Part shown: positions 1 through 11,689 of the stretch, piece by piece
Layout: every line of letters begins with the position of its first letter
Numbering within the stretch: position 1 is the first letter of the stretch
DNA from: Apostichopus japonicus
Taxonomy: Eukaryota > Echinodermata > Holothuroidea > Aspidochirotida > Stichopodidae
DNA length: 64,000 nucleotides
Direction: 5' to 3'
Assembly: GCF_037975245.1 (NCBI RefSeq)
Contig: NC_092577.1
Location: 15,762,013-15,826,012, forward strand
Notes under the pieces: generated by a model
The model's input: the letters and a program-made list of their open reading frames with translations, nothing else
Databases searched by the model: none
Told to the model about the DNA's origin: nothing
Translations under genes and position numbers: made by a program

Positions 1-516
1 CTGGATTCTCGGCAGCCAGCCTGATGACCAGTGATTCAAAATGCTTTGAGATAGCTGTGCCATATAAAGCGCTATACAAAAACTAACATAACATAACAAA
101 TCATCAATTAAAATTACTCAGAAGGAAAATTGAAAATGGTAAGTCGCAATAAGCAGGAATTGTTCGGAGATTAATAATACAGAGTAGTGTCACTATAACA
201 AATAGTAAATTATTCGTAACTACCATCAGTGAGCAATGCCCAAACCCACCCCCCCCCCGGGCATCGGCCCATTGTCAAACCCTATCCAGGAGTTTTGGGG
301 GCTTATATATGAAACACTCGAATCTTTTTTTAAAAGTCGGGAGGAGGTTAAAAGGGCCACGGCACACGACGACCCTATTGGTGCCAGTTTAACCGGCACC
401 CTGACCCAATTTGTAAGTATGCTGAGTTGCCCGGCGACCAGGGTATATGTTGAGGCCCGCGGGAAACTAACCTCGTAAAAAGACGGGCGTATCCGTCGCT
501 GGCATATGTCAAGGGG
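1..516. other. Unassigned sequence
   Basis: No gene could be supported here. Both strands are open between about 226 and 519, but neither translation is recognisable and there are no splice sites or neighbours to support them. The + reading starts in a C-rich run that gives a proline-rich N-terminus. Confidence 0.3.
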
Positions 517-884
517 CATATTCGTCCGGGGGTATTTATCCGGGGGGGGGGGGGAATTGTCTTGGGGGTATTCGTCCGAGGAGGTAGTTGTCCGGGTGGG
601 TAGTTGTCCGGGGGGTTTATGTCCTCGGGGGTAATTGTCCGGGGGGTATCTGTCCGGTCGGTAGTTGTCCTGGGGGGTAGTTGTCCGGGATGGTATTTGT
701 CCGGGGGGTATCTGTCCGGTCGGTAGTTGTCCTGGGGGTAGTTGTCCGGGATGGTATTTGTCCGGGGGGTATCTGTCCGGGTGGTAATCGTCCGGGGGGT
801 ATTGTCCGGGTGGTAATCGTCCGGGGGGTTATTGTCTGGGGGATTATCGTCCGGGGAGTATTTGTCTGGGGGGTATTTGTCCGG
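517..884. repeat. G-rich minisatellite, 15-16 bp unit
   Basis: Degenerate units of the form GGTATTTGTCCGGGG repeat in tandem. A higher-order period of 61-62 bp is visible because the word GGTATCTG recurs at 645, 707 and 768. Read as protein, the array gives Thr/Pro-rich pentapeptide-like repeats on the - strand; these follow from the 15-bp period and are not a gene. The G runs on one strand could form quadruplexes (inference). Confidence 0.9.
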
Positions 885-1402
885 TCACGGTCCATGATGA
901 GACTTCACAGTTTCCGATGAAACTATACGTATGGCCGATATTTCGAATGTAAGGCGAAAACTGACGAGAAGCACCCTCATTTGATTGTGGCTATCAATTT
1001 CAAACTTGAATGCTGTAAGTTCATCACACGGACATCAAGTGTTCCAAATGTGAAAAGTCAAACAAATGCGAGAAACATAATGAAACTAATGTAACCTTTA
1101 ACATTCGCGTCAAACACTCCGAAACAAATAATTGGTACTCCGCAATCCATCCTAGCGTATCTTGCGAATTGATCGTAATATACTGCAATGGTAAATGAAT
1201 ACACCATACGCCGTAACGACCATATACTTCTAACTACGGTAATGACAGAACGCACTTACAAATTAAGCGTACACACTAATTACGTAAGTTGGGGTAATAA
1301 GTTCAGGACAGTGTTATTCGATGCAATTATCCGACTCCACAAAATGCCACTGCTTCCTTTCACAATCACAAAACATGAAACCTTCATTAACAACCTCTGC
1401 TA
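885..1402. other. Unassigned sequence
   Basis: No convincing gene, repeat or RNA was seen. Short open frames lack recognisable motifs. Confidence 0.3.
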
Positions 1403-1411
1403 CCTTCCAAC

Positions 1412-2015
1412 GTGCTTTTTACGTGCAAAGAAAACGGACACGGACCAAAGGTCAACAGAACCCAAAACAATATCAGTCTGTAAAACAATCACCACAAACA
1501 ACCACCTGTAAAACAACCACCAATAACCCAACTGAAACTCACACACACAAATCTCTCACTAACGTAGCGTTGAACGTGACGTGAAAAGGACACGGACCCA
1601 AAGGCCAACAGAAGCCCCCAAAAAAACCCAAAAAACACTACAAACCGGCCCCAAAACCCCAACTCCAAACCACAAACAGAAACAACCGAACCCATATTAT
1701 GCAACGACCACACAACCCCCACACCCCAACAACTAACTCACTCCAAATTTCATCCGGGGAACGCCGTCCCGATAGTAGACGACAGGCCTTTTTGGGGGTA
1801 CCCCTCATCCCATTCACATTAAGGGTGACGAGGAATAAGGCGTCCGGTGTCATTATCTACGATGTTTTTTTCCTTTTTCCCCAACACGGGTCTTTTCAGG
1901 CACCTAGCCGTGTTGCCCCTTTTCCTGCGAGCTAGCAGAGTTCTTAGCTCTTCGTCAACATTGATCGAGTGGACCTCCCTGTCAGGAACAGGAGGTCCAC
2001 TAGCGACCATTGTGT
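1412..2015 (-). mobile_element. 5'-truncated, internally deleted LINE (Tx1-like family 1)
   Basis: Read on the - strand, this begins in the end of LINE ORF1 (MVASGPPVPDREVHS). It passes the ORF2 start (LVTLNVNGMRGTPKK), jumps straight to the last codons of ORF2, and continues through the 3' UTR to the family terminus ACGTAAAAAGCAC. The insertion is flanked by a 9-bp TSD, CCTTCCAAC, at 1403-1411 and 2016-2024. The internal jump removes nearly all of ORF2, including reverse transcriptase. The LINE at 12127-13430 has the same junction. There is no poly-A tail, as in the other copies. Confidence 0.88.
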
Positions 2016-2024
2016 CCTTCCAAC

Positions 2025-2580
2025 ACTATCACAGCTTTCGTCTCACACAACCTCGGCTTTTCCCTTTCCTGGTCTCTCGTTAATACCTTCGCTCCTCACA
2101 AAAGCCACAGCCCAACTGCCGTAAACCCTTCTACCTTCCTCTCCTCTAGCTCTATCCTTCAACCCTAATAACATGTCTAAGTAATCCTAGCATTTTAATC
2201 CCCTTTAGCTATCCCTGGGACATGCGCAGCCTTCTCCTTACTTACAGACTTCATAACACATAGCTACATAGTATGAAACGTTAGCATAACAAAATACAAC
2301 TTCAAATCTCCCAACGAAGGCATCTCAAACTATAACATTATCACAATTAACCGTAGGGATACCCCCTTATGCTCAGATATTAACAATGAAAACATTAACT
2401 TACATCGTTCGCCTTGAAGACAACCAAATTTAACTACTGGAAATGTTCCATTTCTTCGTACACGAACTTGGTGGCGCTTTACTAAATATCGTGTCCGATA
2501 CAATATCTTGCCTGCATAGGATAAATGAAAGATTGCTGCCCTTGGAACCGCTCACCATAATATTCTCTCGTTAAGACTCG
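2025..2580. other. Unassigned sequence
   Basis: AT-rich sequence with no supported gene. It ends at the reverse-transcriptase relic that begins near 2583. Confidence 0.3.
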
Positions 2581-2582
2581 GA

Positions 2583-2742
2583 AATCATCTTGGCTTACAA
2601 GATTGGTTTATGACTTACACCACACAGCATGTCTCCACCTCTTATCCTGATGTTCTGGATCATTCTGTTCCACAAGGCTCAGTTCTTGGTCCTCAGCTAT
2701 TCACCTTTCTATGCGATATTATAGTAAAAGCCAGTTTTCTAT
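2583..2742 (+). pseudogene. Non-LTR reverse transcriptase relic
   Basis: A single open stretch reads DWFMTYTTQHVSTSYPDVLD and then SVPQGSVLGPQLFTFL. The second part is the conserved VPQGSVLGPLLF block (motif B region) of jockey/CR1/RTE-like reverse transcriptases. Nothing recognisable lies on either side, so this is a fragment of about 50 codons. It does not match the corresponding part of the Tx1-like LINEs here and is closer to the element at 51.1-52.5 kb. Confidence 0.7.
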
Positions 2743-2847
2743 GACAAGTTAATCATTAACTGTCAAGGAGACTGGCAGGATGGGAGATTGAATAAGTGCA
2801 TCTATTCCTCCAAAGTTTTTTTTTTACAAATAGCACAATTTACAGTA

Positions 2848-3500
2848 GCTCACTTGGATTAGTAACAATGTTGTTTGTAAATGTTTGTTGGGGGAGGCGG
2901 GGGTGGGGGGCTGGTATTCAAGCTCTTGCCATAGGTAGATACAACATTACACCTTAACTTCACAAGTTTTTATTTTGAAGTACACCAGACATATATGTAT
3001 ACTTTCATCATAGTACATCATTCTTTGTTTGTTTGTTTTTTTTGGGGGGGGGGGGTATTTCTATTTTTAATACATTTTAAAGAACATTGTGTTTGGAGAA
3101 AGAAAATAATCATCATTGCTTGTCTGACTTGGGAGTAGGCCGCATGTGCGTTGTCTTAGTTGTATGGACGATGTTGAATGATCTTAGTGATATGGTCCTA
3201 TTGTTCCATGCTGTAAAATATGAAGTTAGAAATTAAGTGTTGTTATTCCATCTCATAGGTATTCAGGAAGCTGTTGTGACAGCAAACCTCTTGGAAAATC
3301 GTCACTAGCATAACCGGTTGATGCTAACTTGGATTAGTAACAACGTTCACACTTAATTGTTTGTATATTTGGAGGGGATGTGGGAAGGGAAGACTGGTAT
3401 ACAAGCTCTTGTCATAACCAGGTAGCATTACACCCTTGCAACTTCTCGGGTTGTTTGTCAGTTTATGAGTTTAAATACACTTAGTTTATATATCCAGTTT
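2848..3500 (+). repeat. Diverged direct repeat, two copies about 480 bp apart
   Basis: Two related blocks, about 2848-3003 and 3330-3500, share CTTGGATTAGTAACAA, a G-rich segment, then TGGTAT(T/A)CAAGCTCTTG and a CATTACACC word, in the same order. They are diverged and separated by unrelated sequence with a long G run near 3043-3053. No coding capacity was seen. The origin is unknown. Confidence 0.6.
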
Positions 3501-4925
3501 CTATACATGCACAAATTTTCTGATAAGATAACACAGGTTACTTCCGGGGTGGAAGAAATAAAGTTTCATAACAACCTGCAATGATTTCTAAAAATGTAAT
3601 AAATTGGCAAGAAGCACCAGTGTCATCTACGTAGTCTATATGTAGGTTTGGAGCACATGGCCTGCTTCCAGCTTATACTTTACACAATATAGTACTAGGA
3701 TCGGACAACTATAGGCAAGTAATATTTTGCAGACCAGAATGGTCCTGATTATAGCACACTTGTTAGTTAAAAACAAGTTTCTAAGTGGAGGGGCAAGTGT
3801 TCCCTGGAAAGTAGTGTAATCCAACTCCTGAAGCCTGCATTGCTACAATTACAATGGAGCTGAATAAACTAGTTGAGACTTGGAAGGTCAGGGTGAATTG
3901 CCAGTTGCTTAGCAACTAGGTCATTGATTGGATAAGTGACTGAACCTGAACATGGGCACACGGGTATAATGCATATATGTAGAGGTCATAATGTCACTGT
4001 GTTGAGTGTCGTATTGACAAAACTTCAAGGTTTTGCAGTTAGTGTAGAGACTAGTTTTCAGACCTGAACGAATAAGGGAGGAGGGAGGTCGTAGGTCGGA
4101 TCTGTAGCATTTATCTAGTCTAAGAGTGGCATCGCGCAAACTTTGTTGTGACGGGTTTCCTGACCTGCCGCAGACGATAAATAGTGAAACTTTTCTGACT
4201 CCTCGTGCAGTCTATTTTACATCCTGTCCGCGGAAGCTGCGCCCGGCTCGGATATATTATATTTCGTCATTGTTGGAACTCCGTTTCATCGCCTTAAATA
4301 CTGGCATCGTCAGGTAACATTGGATAGCAAAACACGAAGCTTAATATTTACCGAAGTTTTCACTAGTCTCGTGGACCAAATACTTCAGTCAAGAGTTTGA
4401 CTAGTGAGTTGTTTAGTGAGTTTACAGTCGTAGACTGTACAGTGTTAGTGTTGTATTATAATTATAGAACGTTACTACAGTAGTACCGCGACGAACTTTT
4501 CAGCGTTACTAGTTGCTATCGTTTTACTGTTCATATTTATTATCAGTTGTGGTTATCCTAACAAGTCTAGGGTCAGTCGTTAAGCCTAGGTTATTACTCA
4601 GTCCGATTGAAGTCCAGCTAGCCTAGTTTTGTTACCAGTTCCCGGAGGCGAATAATCGCCACTGAGCTGGCCAGTCTAGGCCTGAACGGATCATCTTCGC
4701 TCACGTTATCCGCGAATCTCTTCGAGACTCATGGGCAACATTCGGAAAGCCACAGTTCTTTCGTCGCTGGACCTACCACTCAGTAACAAGACAGTTCGGA
4801 TCAAACAATGCAGGTATACCATCATTTGTTACTTGACTTAAACATTCTGTGCATGCATCCCTGATAACGTTAATTTGTTATAGAATCGTGTATATTCTAT
4901 AGATTCAATTTGGGAGTGCTTTAAA
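3501..4925. other. Unassigned sequence
   Basis: No gene could be supported on either strand. The last part (about 4400-4925) may be the 5' flank of the hAT relic that follows. Confidence 0.3.
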
Positions 4926-4929
4926 GGGG

Positions 4930-5960
4930 TCACGGATGGAGAGTCCTGTTTGTAAAAAGATGTGGACACATGCAGAGGACCAATGCATGTCGAATGGAGA
5001 AACACAAGACGTACTGGAACAAATAGAGCAGAGCCAAAGGAAGCAATTAATGACTTAGAAAGTGATACGAACTGATGGAGACTGGTAATACTACAGCCAC
5101 AAGTCCAGCCAACAATACCGGATGCTCCTACTCCATCTAAGAAGTTGAAGGTATCGCAGTCGAGTTTGTTTGATCATGTGAGCAGAACTTCAGCTGATGC
5201 CTGGGATAACTTACATGAGAAAGTTGCAAAATGTTTCTAGGGTTGCAACATACCTTTCAATGTCGGCGGAATTGAGTTGTTCGTGGATCTCATCTCTGCG
5301 ACCAGGATACAAAGCTCCCACAGCTAAGATGTTGAGTGGACCACTCCTCAACAAGGTCAGCGATGGGCTTGAAGAGGAACTTTAGGGGGAGACTGTTACC
5401 TGTGGAAGACAGCTGGAGCAACTTCCACAATGAGCCGGTCATTGCAACCTCCCTCCACGTGGATAACAAGTCATACTTCGTAGAGGCGATAAGCACAAAG
5501 AGAGGGGAAACTGCAAAAACATGGTTACATCCATAGTGACTGACAATGCGAAGAACTTGGGAGTCTGAGGAGCAAGCTCGAAGAGGACGATCCAGATCTC
5601 CTTGTGTATGGTTGTTCCAGTCACTTGCTCAATCTCCTCGGAAAATGACTGAACTCCTGCATCCATTATATAGCACATGTTGTTGAAGTGCACAAGTACT
5701 TCCGCAATCACCACAAGCCTGCAGCATGGCTGAGTGAGCGACCAGGAAGTCTAAAGCCACAGCTCCATGGGGATACCAGATGGAAGAGCCAGCTGACTGG
5801 GCCATGGCTGATATACAGTACAGCAGGGAGATGTGATCTTGGGCTATGCAGCATTTTGGATTAATGCTTGGAATCGGCAGTCATACCATGGAGGTAACAA
5901 GAGCCCAAGGGCACTGTGGTTCCTTGCGTAGGGGTATATGACAATACACATAATATTATC
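4930..5960 (+). pseudogene. hAT-type (DUF659) transposase relic
   Basis: Shifting among the three + frames recovers blocks typical of DUF659/hAT transposases. Near 4960-5010 is a zinc-finger-like C...W.H...CMSNGE segment. At 5205-5385 the translation gives KCFYGCNIPF and LISALRPGYKAP. At 5411-5520 it gives WSNFHNEPVIATSLHVDNKS, and then a SIVTDNAKNLG block and a YGCSSH/LNLLG block, followed by a KYFRNHHKPAAWL-like region near 5690-5730. Many frameshifts separate these blocks, so the gene is dead. A related fragment lies on the - strand at about 11690-12110. No terminal repeats or TSD were found. Confidence 0.78.
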
Positions 5961-6029
5961 AAGCAAGATTGGGCTCAAATAGTCAAGTAATTGTGGTCCT
6001 ACATGTACCCATAAAGTAACCAACACTAT

Positions 6030-7790
6030 AGCCAACACTTTTGTGATCACAAATTGTGATTGGATTTTGATCAAAATGCAGTTTTAAGATCTCAACATGG
6101 CGTCAAAAATGTAAGAGATAAGAGACCTACAAGCAGGTCAACAGATATGATAACATTGGTGACCACAGATGACATGACCGTTAAATTTGAAAATGTTCCA
6201 CCACCCCATTCACAACTTGTCCCAAAATATCAACCGTGGCATTGGGATTTAATTGCATTAAATGTCTAAAAATTAACTTTGAACTTGTATACATAACTAC
6301 ACACACAAAGGTCACCCGGAGGTCAACCAATTTACCTTTTTGATCAGTGAGACCTAAATAGAGCATCAAAACTGTAAAAATTCAAACATTTTTTCTTTGC
6401 CCATGTTTCCTCCCAAAATACTAGTTTTTTAACATTAATTAATTTTTAACATTAATAACTTTGCACACGAAGGTCCCATGGGGGTCAACCCATTGATATT
6501 AATGATCAGAAGGTACCTTTGACATCTGAAAATAGCATCGAAACTGTAAAAATCCCCAAAACAAGTAAAGGTCACCAGAGGTCAAATTGAGGTCAAAGGT
6601 CACCCAGATGCGGGTTGACAATTGGATTACATTGAAGCAATTTCCAACCCTAACACAATTTATTCTCAAGTTATCGCCAAAAAACTAGTTTTTCATCATT
6701 AATTGACCTTTGGTAACCTCGGATCACATGACCGTTAAGTTTGAAAATATTCCCCTATACCATTTGCAACTTGTCCCAAAATATCAACCGTGACACACCT
6801 TGGCACTGGGAGTTATTGCACTAAATGTCTGAAGATTAACTTTGACGTCATATAACTGAACCCACAAAGGTCACCTTGGGTCAACCCATTGACATTTTTG
6901 ATCGGTGTGACGTGAATATAGCATCAAACTATACAAATTCATACATTTTTGTCTTTGCCCATTTTCTCCCCCCAAAATACTAGTTTTTTAACATTTATTG
7001 ACCTTTGGTGACCTCGGATCACATGACCGTTAAGTTTGAAAACATTACCCTATACCATTTGCAACTTGTCCATCGTGTCACACCTTGGAACTGGGAGTTA
7101 TTGCATTAAATGTCTGAAAATTAACTTTGACCTCGTATAATTTCGCACACGAAGGTCACAGGGGTGTCAACCCATTGACATTTTTGATCGGAAGGTACCT
7201 TTGATATCCAAATCTATCATCAAAACCAAACATTTTCTTTTTTGTTCGTTTCCTCCCTAAATAAGCACATTTTTTCTAATGTGACCTTTGACCTTTTGAC
7301 CTTGGTTTCAGATGTAGTTTTATCTTCTGATTACAAAAAACAAAACGACAAGTCTGTACAGCCATCCTAACTCCGACCGAAAAACTTTGACCCCTTATAA
7401 CTTTGCACAGAAAGGTCACACGGGGTCAACCTATTGACATTAATGATGAGAAGGTACCTTTGACATCTGAAAATAGCAAAATAACCAGTTCACAACTTGT
7501 CCCAAAATATCAACCTTGTCGCACATTGGCACTGGGAGTTATTGCAGTTTTAATATTTTCTGTTTTTGGACCATAACTGACCTTTGGTGACCTTTGTGGG
7601 CACCAAAAACAATAGGGCACACCTTCTCCATATTGCGGATCTATAGTCCAAGTTTGGCCTCAATCCAACATTCCCTTATTGAGATAGCGTACCCAAGCAA
7701 GTGTCACAGACGCACACACACACTCACATACACACACACGCCAACCTGACTGCATAGGTTCCTTTTGCTAAAGCAAGGAACCAAAAACTG
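6030..7790 (-). repeat. AGGTCA-rich repeat element with tandem array and terminal hairpin
   Basis: About five degenerate units of roughly 290 bp follow one another. Recurring words are TCACATGACCGTTAAGTTTG (near 6725 and 7014, altered at 6172), CAACTTGTCCCAAAATATCA and GACCTTTGGTGACC. Each unit holds several TGACCT/AGGTCA words. After the array come a CA/TG-rich stretch (7710-7740) and a hairpin at 7757-7782 with stem GGTTCCTT/AAGGAACC. The same order, inverted, is seen at 45.7-47.1 kb, and shorter copies lie at 24.4 and 29.7 kb, so this is a dispersed family. It has no coding capacity. Confidence 0.75.
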
Positions 7791-8190
7791 ATGGTAAAAC
7801 CATAGGTTGTAAGATTTTTTGGAACAAAAAGTAAATACATATGTGCTGCCCTCACTCACGTAGAATATGCTTGCTAGACAGCCAGCTAACCAAAAATGAG
7901 GCAAAGACAGATGAAGCTTTCTGTACTTCCCTAGTTGTTTTTATGTGGTCAAACTGAAAGAAGAAACTGACTGAGTATGAAAGAGACGAGAATAAAGTAG
8001 GTTACCTCTAATAGCAATACTACAAAAATGTACCTACTGATTAACAAAACGATCTATCCGATAACACCCATGAACTGGAAGATAGAAACTACAAAGGCTA
8101 AATAAGTAAATTCATTAGAACTTGGAAGTATACTGTTAGATCCGATACCCAAACAAAGACCTACCAATGTGAATTAAACGGTGAGCAAGT
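7791..8190. other. Unassigned sequence
   Basis: No gene or repeat recognised up to the TSD of the next LINE. Confidence 0.3.
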
Positions 8191-8200
8191 ACATAGCATG

Positions 8201-8449
8201 ACATTTGGAGTGAGTTACTTGGTAGGTGTGGGCGTTGTGTGGTCGTTACATAATATAGCTTGGTTTTTATTTTCTGTTTGTGCTTTGGGGTTGGCTTTTT
8301 GGGGCTGGTTTGTAGTGTTTTATTTGTTTTGCTTCTGTTGGCCTTTGGGTCCGTGTCTTTGGGGTTTGGTTGTTGTTTCACAGACTGGAATTGTTTTTGG
8401 TTCTGTTGACCTCTGGTCCGTGTCCGTTTTCTTAGCACGTAAAAAGCAC
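8201..8449 (+). mobile_element. LINE family 1, 3' UTR-only insertion
   Basis: This copy starts inside the last codons of ORF2 (TTTGGAGTGAGTTA) and holds only the 3' UTR, ending CTTAGCACGTAAAAAGCAC. A 10-bp TSD, ACATAGCATG, lies at 8191-8200 and 8450-8459. It is a typical severely 5'-truncated product of target-primed reverse transcription. Confidence 0.9.
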
Positions 8450-8459
8450 ACATAGCATG

Positions 8460-8925
8460 TGACTGTGCTCTAAAGGTACATACTGAGTTGCCGATAAATA
8501 AGGTGAATAAATAATCCTAATATGTGGTGAACGTTGTAAACAATTGATGACACCTCAGTGCAAGGTAATATCCTACATTCTAGAGAATAAACAAAACAAC
8601 ATGTAATTTCGAATTATTAAATTGCCAGGACAAAAAATGTAAACACAAAAGAGGCTGGTAGGCGAATATAACAGTGTTGCCACCAATACACAAAAGTGAC
8701 CTGCACTAATGTCACAACTGCAGGAATAACTCAGTGAGAAAATCTCAAATATAACGTAAGACAGCTTTTTACGATGATAGACAAAAAGGAATATGGCACA
8801 GTGGCCGGACTAATGTGATCCGTGAGACCTTATAGGCGCGAACTATAAATATATTAAAGGGCCTGGCAACATTATTAGGTCACCTGTAGGCACTTTGCAA
8901 GAGCAATTAATTGTACAATGAATAT
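8460..8925. other. Unassigned sequence
   Basis: AT-rich spacer between two LINE insertions. No gene seen. Confidence 0.3.
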
Positions 8926-8936
8926 ACACAGTATGT

Positions 8937-9009
8937 GCTTTTCACGTGACCCGCCCTGCGGGATCCAAAACGTCACGGCCAAACTGCACTATTCACCGAT
9001 CCCATTCTA
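8937..9009 (-). mobile_element. 73-bp stub of LINE family 2
   Basis: Only the terminal 73 bp of the second LINE family are present. The - strand contains GGCCGTGACGTTTTG and ends CACGTGAAAAGCAC. An 11-bp TSD, ACACAGTATGT, at 8926-8936 and 9010-9020 shows this is a real insertion and not a decayed longer copy. The same terminal block is at 59051 (-) and 63532 (+). Confidence 0.85.
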
Positions 9010-9149
9010 ACACAGTATGTATGATTCTACTTCCCCATGACACTTCACTACGGAATTACATGAGATTGTATAATTAAGGATTAGCTTCACTGTGTGATTT
9101 GGATTTGGAGATAGTAGACGTATTTTGCGGCTCTCTCTCCTTTGCATGG

Positions 9150-9851
9150 TGGCGATTAGGTGATGGGATTTGTCCCCGTGTGGGCTGTAAAGCCATCGAG
9201 ACTATGCAACACCTTTTGCTGGAGTGTCCCTTTGTCCGGTTAGTGTGGGATTGGTTTCACGCCTTCGTTATTGGTTGCACACAGTGGGCCATTAGTAGTG
9301 AATTTGTTTTGTATGGTTTGTTGCCCCCTGTGTGCCCAGGGATCTGCTGTTGTTCTTTGCCGCTGTCATCAGGAGACACATCCGGAACAGCAGATGCCGC
9401 CTAGTTTTCGATGGGGACGTCTGGAGGGCAGAGGATGTTGTCCCCCTCGTGCAAAGTGACATCAGGTTGCGCATGGAGGCGGAATATGCACGGCTTCCCG
9501 ACAATGCCCATCGTAGACGCTGGCGCAAGCCTGTCGTCAACTATCGGGACGGCGTTCCCCGGATGAAATTTGGAGTGAGTTAGTTGGTAAGTGTGGGGGT
9601 TGTGTGGTCGTTATATAATATTGGTCGCTTTTATTTTTACTGTTTCTGGTTTGGGGTTGGCTTTTTGGGGCCGGTTTGTAGTGTTTTATTTGTTTTGCTT
9701 CTGTTGGCCTTTGGGTCCGTGTCCTTTTCGCGTCACGTTAAACGCTGCGTTAGTGAGAGATTGATAAGTTTCAGTTGTTGTATTACAGATTGGGATTGTT
9801 TTTGTTTCTGTTGACCTTTGGTCCGTGTCCGTTTCTTAGCACGTAAAAGGC
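9150..9851 (+). mobile_element. 5'-truncated LINE family 1 copy (ORF2 C-terminus and 3' UTR)
   Basis: The copy starts in the zinc-binding C-terminal region of ORF2 (WRLGDGICPRVGC, HLLLECPFVRLVWDWF). It reaches the natural ORF2 end RKPVVNYRDGVPRMKFGVS and then the 3' UTR to ACGTAAAAGG. A TSD of up to 14 bp, CTCCTTTGCATGGT, is at 9137-9150 and 9852-9865; its last bases overlap the LINE start, so the 5' boundary is uncertain by 1-3 bp. There are frame changes within the ORF2 tail, near 9340. It is about 98% similar by eye to the full-length copy at 47480-48200. Confidence 0.88.
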
Positions 9852-9865
9852 CTCCTTTGCATGGT

Positions 9866-10789
9866 TTAACGTTGAGGGTTTGGTTAACAAAACCGTCGCG
9901 CTTGAACAATGTGCTTCAGAAAACTTAGTGTTGTGCCACCTTTTGTCTCGCTCGTAAACAAGCTAGCACCAGACTTGGGATTTTTTTAGAGGGGGTGGGA
10001 GTGGGTTGGGGGCGAAAAAGTGCGAATTACAGTAAGTCTTGACACAACAAAACACAGCTCTCATAACGAAATGTACATTGATTGCCAACGATTGCAGAGG
10101 CAGCTCAACATGCTACCAGAGCTGATCTGTGTCGCAAAGCAGACACCCGGAGTGCACCAGTGCCTAGTCAAAGTCACGAAGGTTCAGCCAGTTGTGAACA
10201 TTCTGCTAGAAGCCCCAGGAGGAGGGCAGATGTTCAGCGAAGTTGCCAAGTTGGCCAGAATATTGATGACCATCCATTGATGACCATTCGACTGCGACGC
10301 CAGAACGGTAATTTTCGGCCGTACGTCGTTTGAAGACGTATTTGAGAACCACGATGACGCAACAACGATTTAACAATGTTGCTTTGGCACATTGCCATAA
10401 AGAGAAGTTGGACATGGTTGAAATGAATCTCGTTGCCAAATAGTTTGTTTCAGCCAATGAGCGAAGGCTGGGGTTCTTCAGTAAATTTGAATGAGATGTG
10501 TTACTCTGCACTGAAGGTGTAATAATGGTTGGAAATTGTATCAACATGGGTAGTACCCATGAGGTTTCCCACACCGTAAGTCCCAGGTAGGATATCCGCT
10601 TTGGTGACTCGTTCATCCATCCAATCTGTTCTGTAGTTGATGATGGCCCCCATTGTTTCTGTATATCAGGGAGTCATCGAGTCTAATATAACACTGGAAA
10701 AAATCATGACAGATTATTTGAATTTTTCATGATGATGATGACTTGTTTGTGTGATTGTGGATAATCATCAGTAAGGAAGTTGGTGCTCA
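9866..10789. other. Unassigned sequence
   Basis: Both strands are open between about 10020 and 10616, but the translations are not recognisable and compete with each other, so no gene is called. Confidence 0.3.
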
Positions 10790-11021
10790 GAACATTTTGG
10801 CCGAAAAAAATCTCATTTGGAGCACCAAATTGCATCTAAGGCCAGGTGAAAATGCTAAATTATTTACAAAATGGAGTGGGTGTTCAAGTGTGCTATATTG
10901 CAGCAAATTGCATCCGAGGCCACCTGGAAATGCAAAAAATTTCAATAGGGGACACCCCCTCCCACAGGCCGGCCAGCAGTATGCAGCCCCCCCTCCACTC
11001 AAGTACCTTCCTACGCCACTG
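10790..11021 (-). mobile_element. hAT-like MITE, truncated copy
   Basis: The inverse complement matches the complete MITE at 61669-61997 over most of its length. Shared words include CTCATTTGGAGCACCAAATT, CACCTGGAAATGC and the terminus CTTCCTACGCCACTG. The end at 11021 is intact (CGCCACTG); the other end is lost near 10790. Confidence 0.75.
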
Positions 11022-11689
11022 GTAGTAGTGCTGCAGATACCAGACGCTTTCGAAAAGAATGTTACCACGAGAACTGTTTTTTTTGGGGGGGGGGGGTTGT
11101 AACTGTAACACTATCAGTATCAAAAAAGAAAGAAACCTCGTCATTCAACAGTGTAAAAGTTGTGTCTTAGTGAACATGATAGGTATGGAACCAATTTCTG
11201 TTCTTGTTGAGGCAAAGGTGTACGTTGCACTTTATGCAAATCCGTGTGGACAATTTCTACACCTTTGCCTTTTGTTTTGTTCTTTTGATGCCATCAAACA
11301 TATCGTCATCAACTGGCGACGGATTGACCTGTTTTTTCCTCTTTTGGCTGCAGCTGCGCACTTGCTTGAAACTTTCTGTAGGGCATAGGGCGTTTTACTG
11401 CTAATTCTTTGCAGTCTCGTTTGTAGACAAACCATGCATTTACCATAGCATTTGTCCACCTGTTGCACAAGAGATACGAATACCATCTCTTACCCTTCAG
11501 TTGGTACTTATACAAGGTACACATGTCCAATAAATCTACACCGCCCATTGACTTATTGTGCATACCAATCACTCTCGGCCTGTCCATATTGATATGCTCT
11601 TTCTTAGACCTGTCATACCTACGCACAGAATCTAGCAGCATGAATGTTCCCCTGGCAGCTGTGGTTTGATGGATCCGTCTTTTACTGGC

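Noticed and set aside
617-895. 92-codon open frame on - with Thr/Pro pentapeptide repeats
   Set aside because: It follows exactly from the 15-bp minisatellite period and has no flanking gene structure.
7697-7790. CA-repeat plus hairpin as an RNA gene
   Set aside because: The same arrangement at other copies shows that it is the end of a dispersed repeat.
10020-10616. Overlapping open frames of 83-136 codons on both strands
   Set aside because: No recognisable motif in any of them and no splice support; chance openness is more likely.
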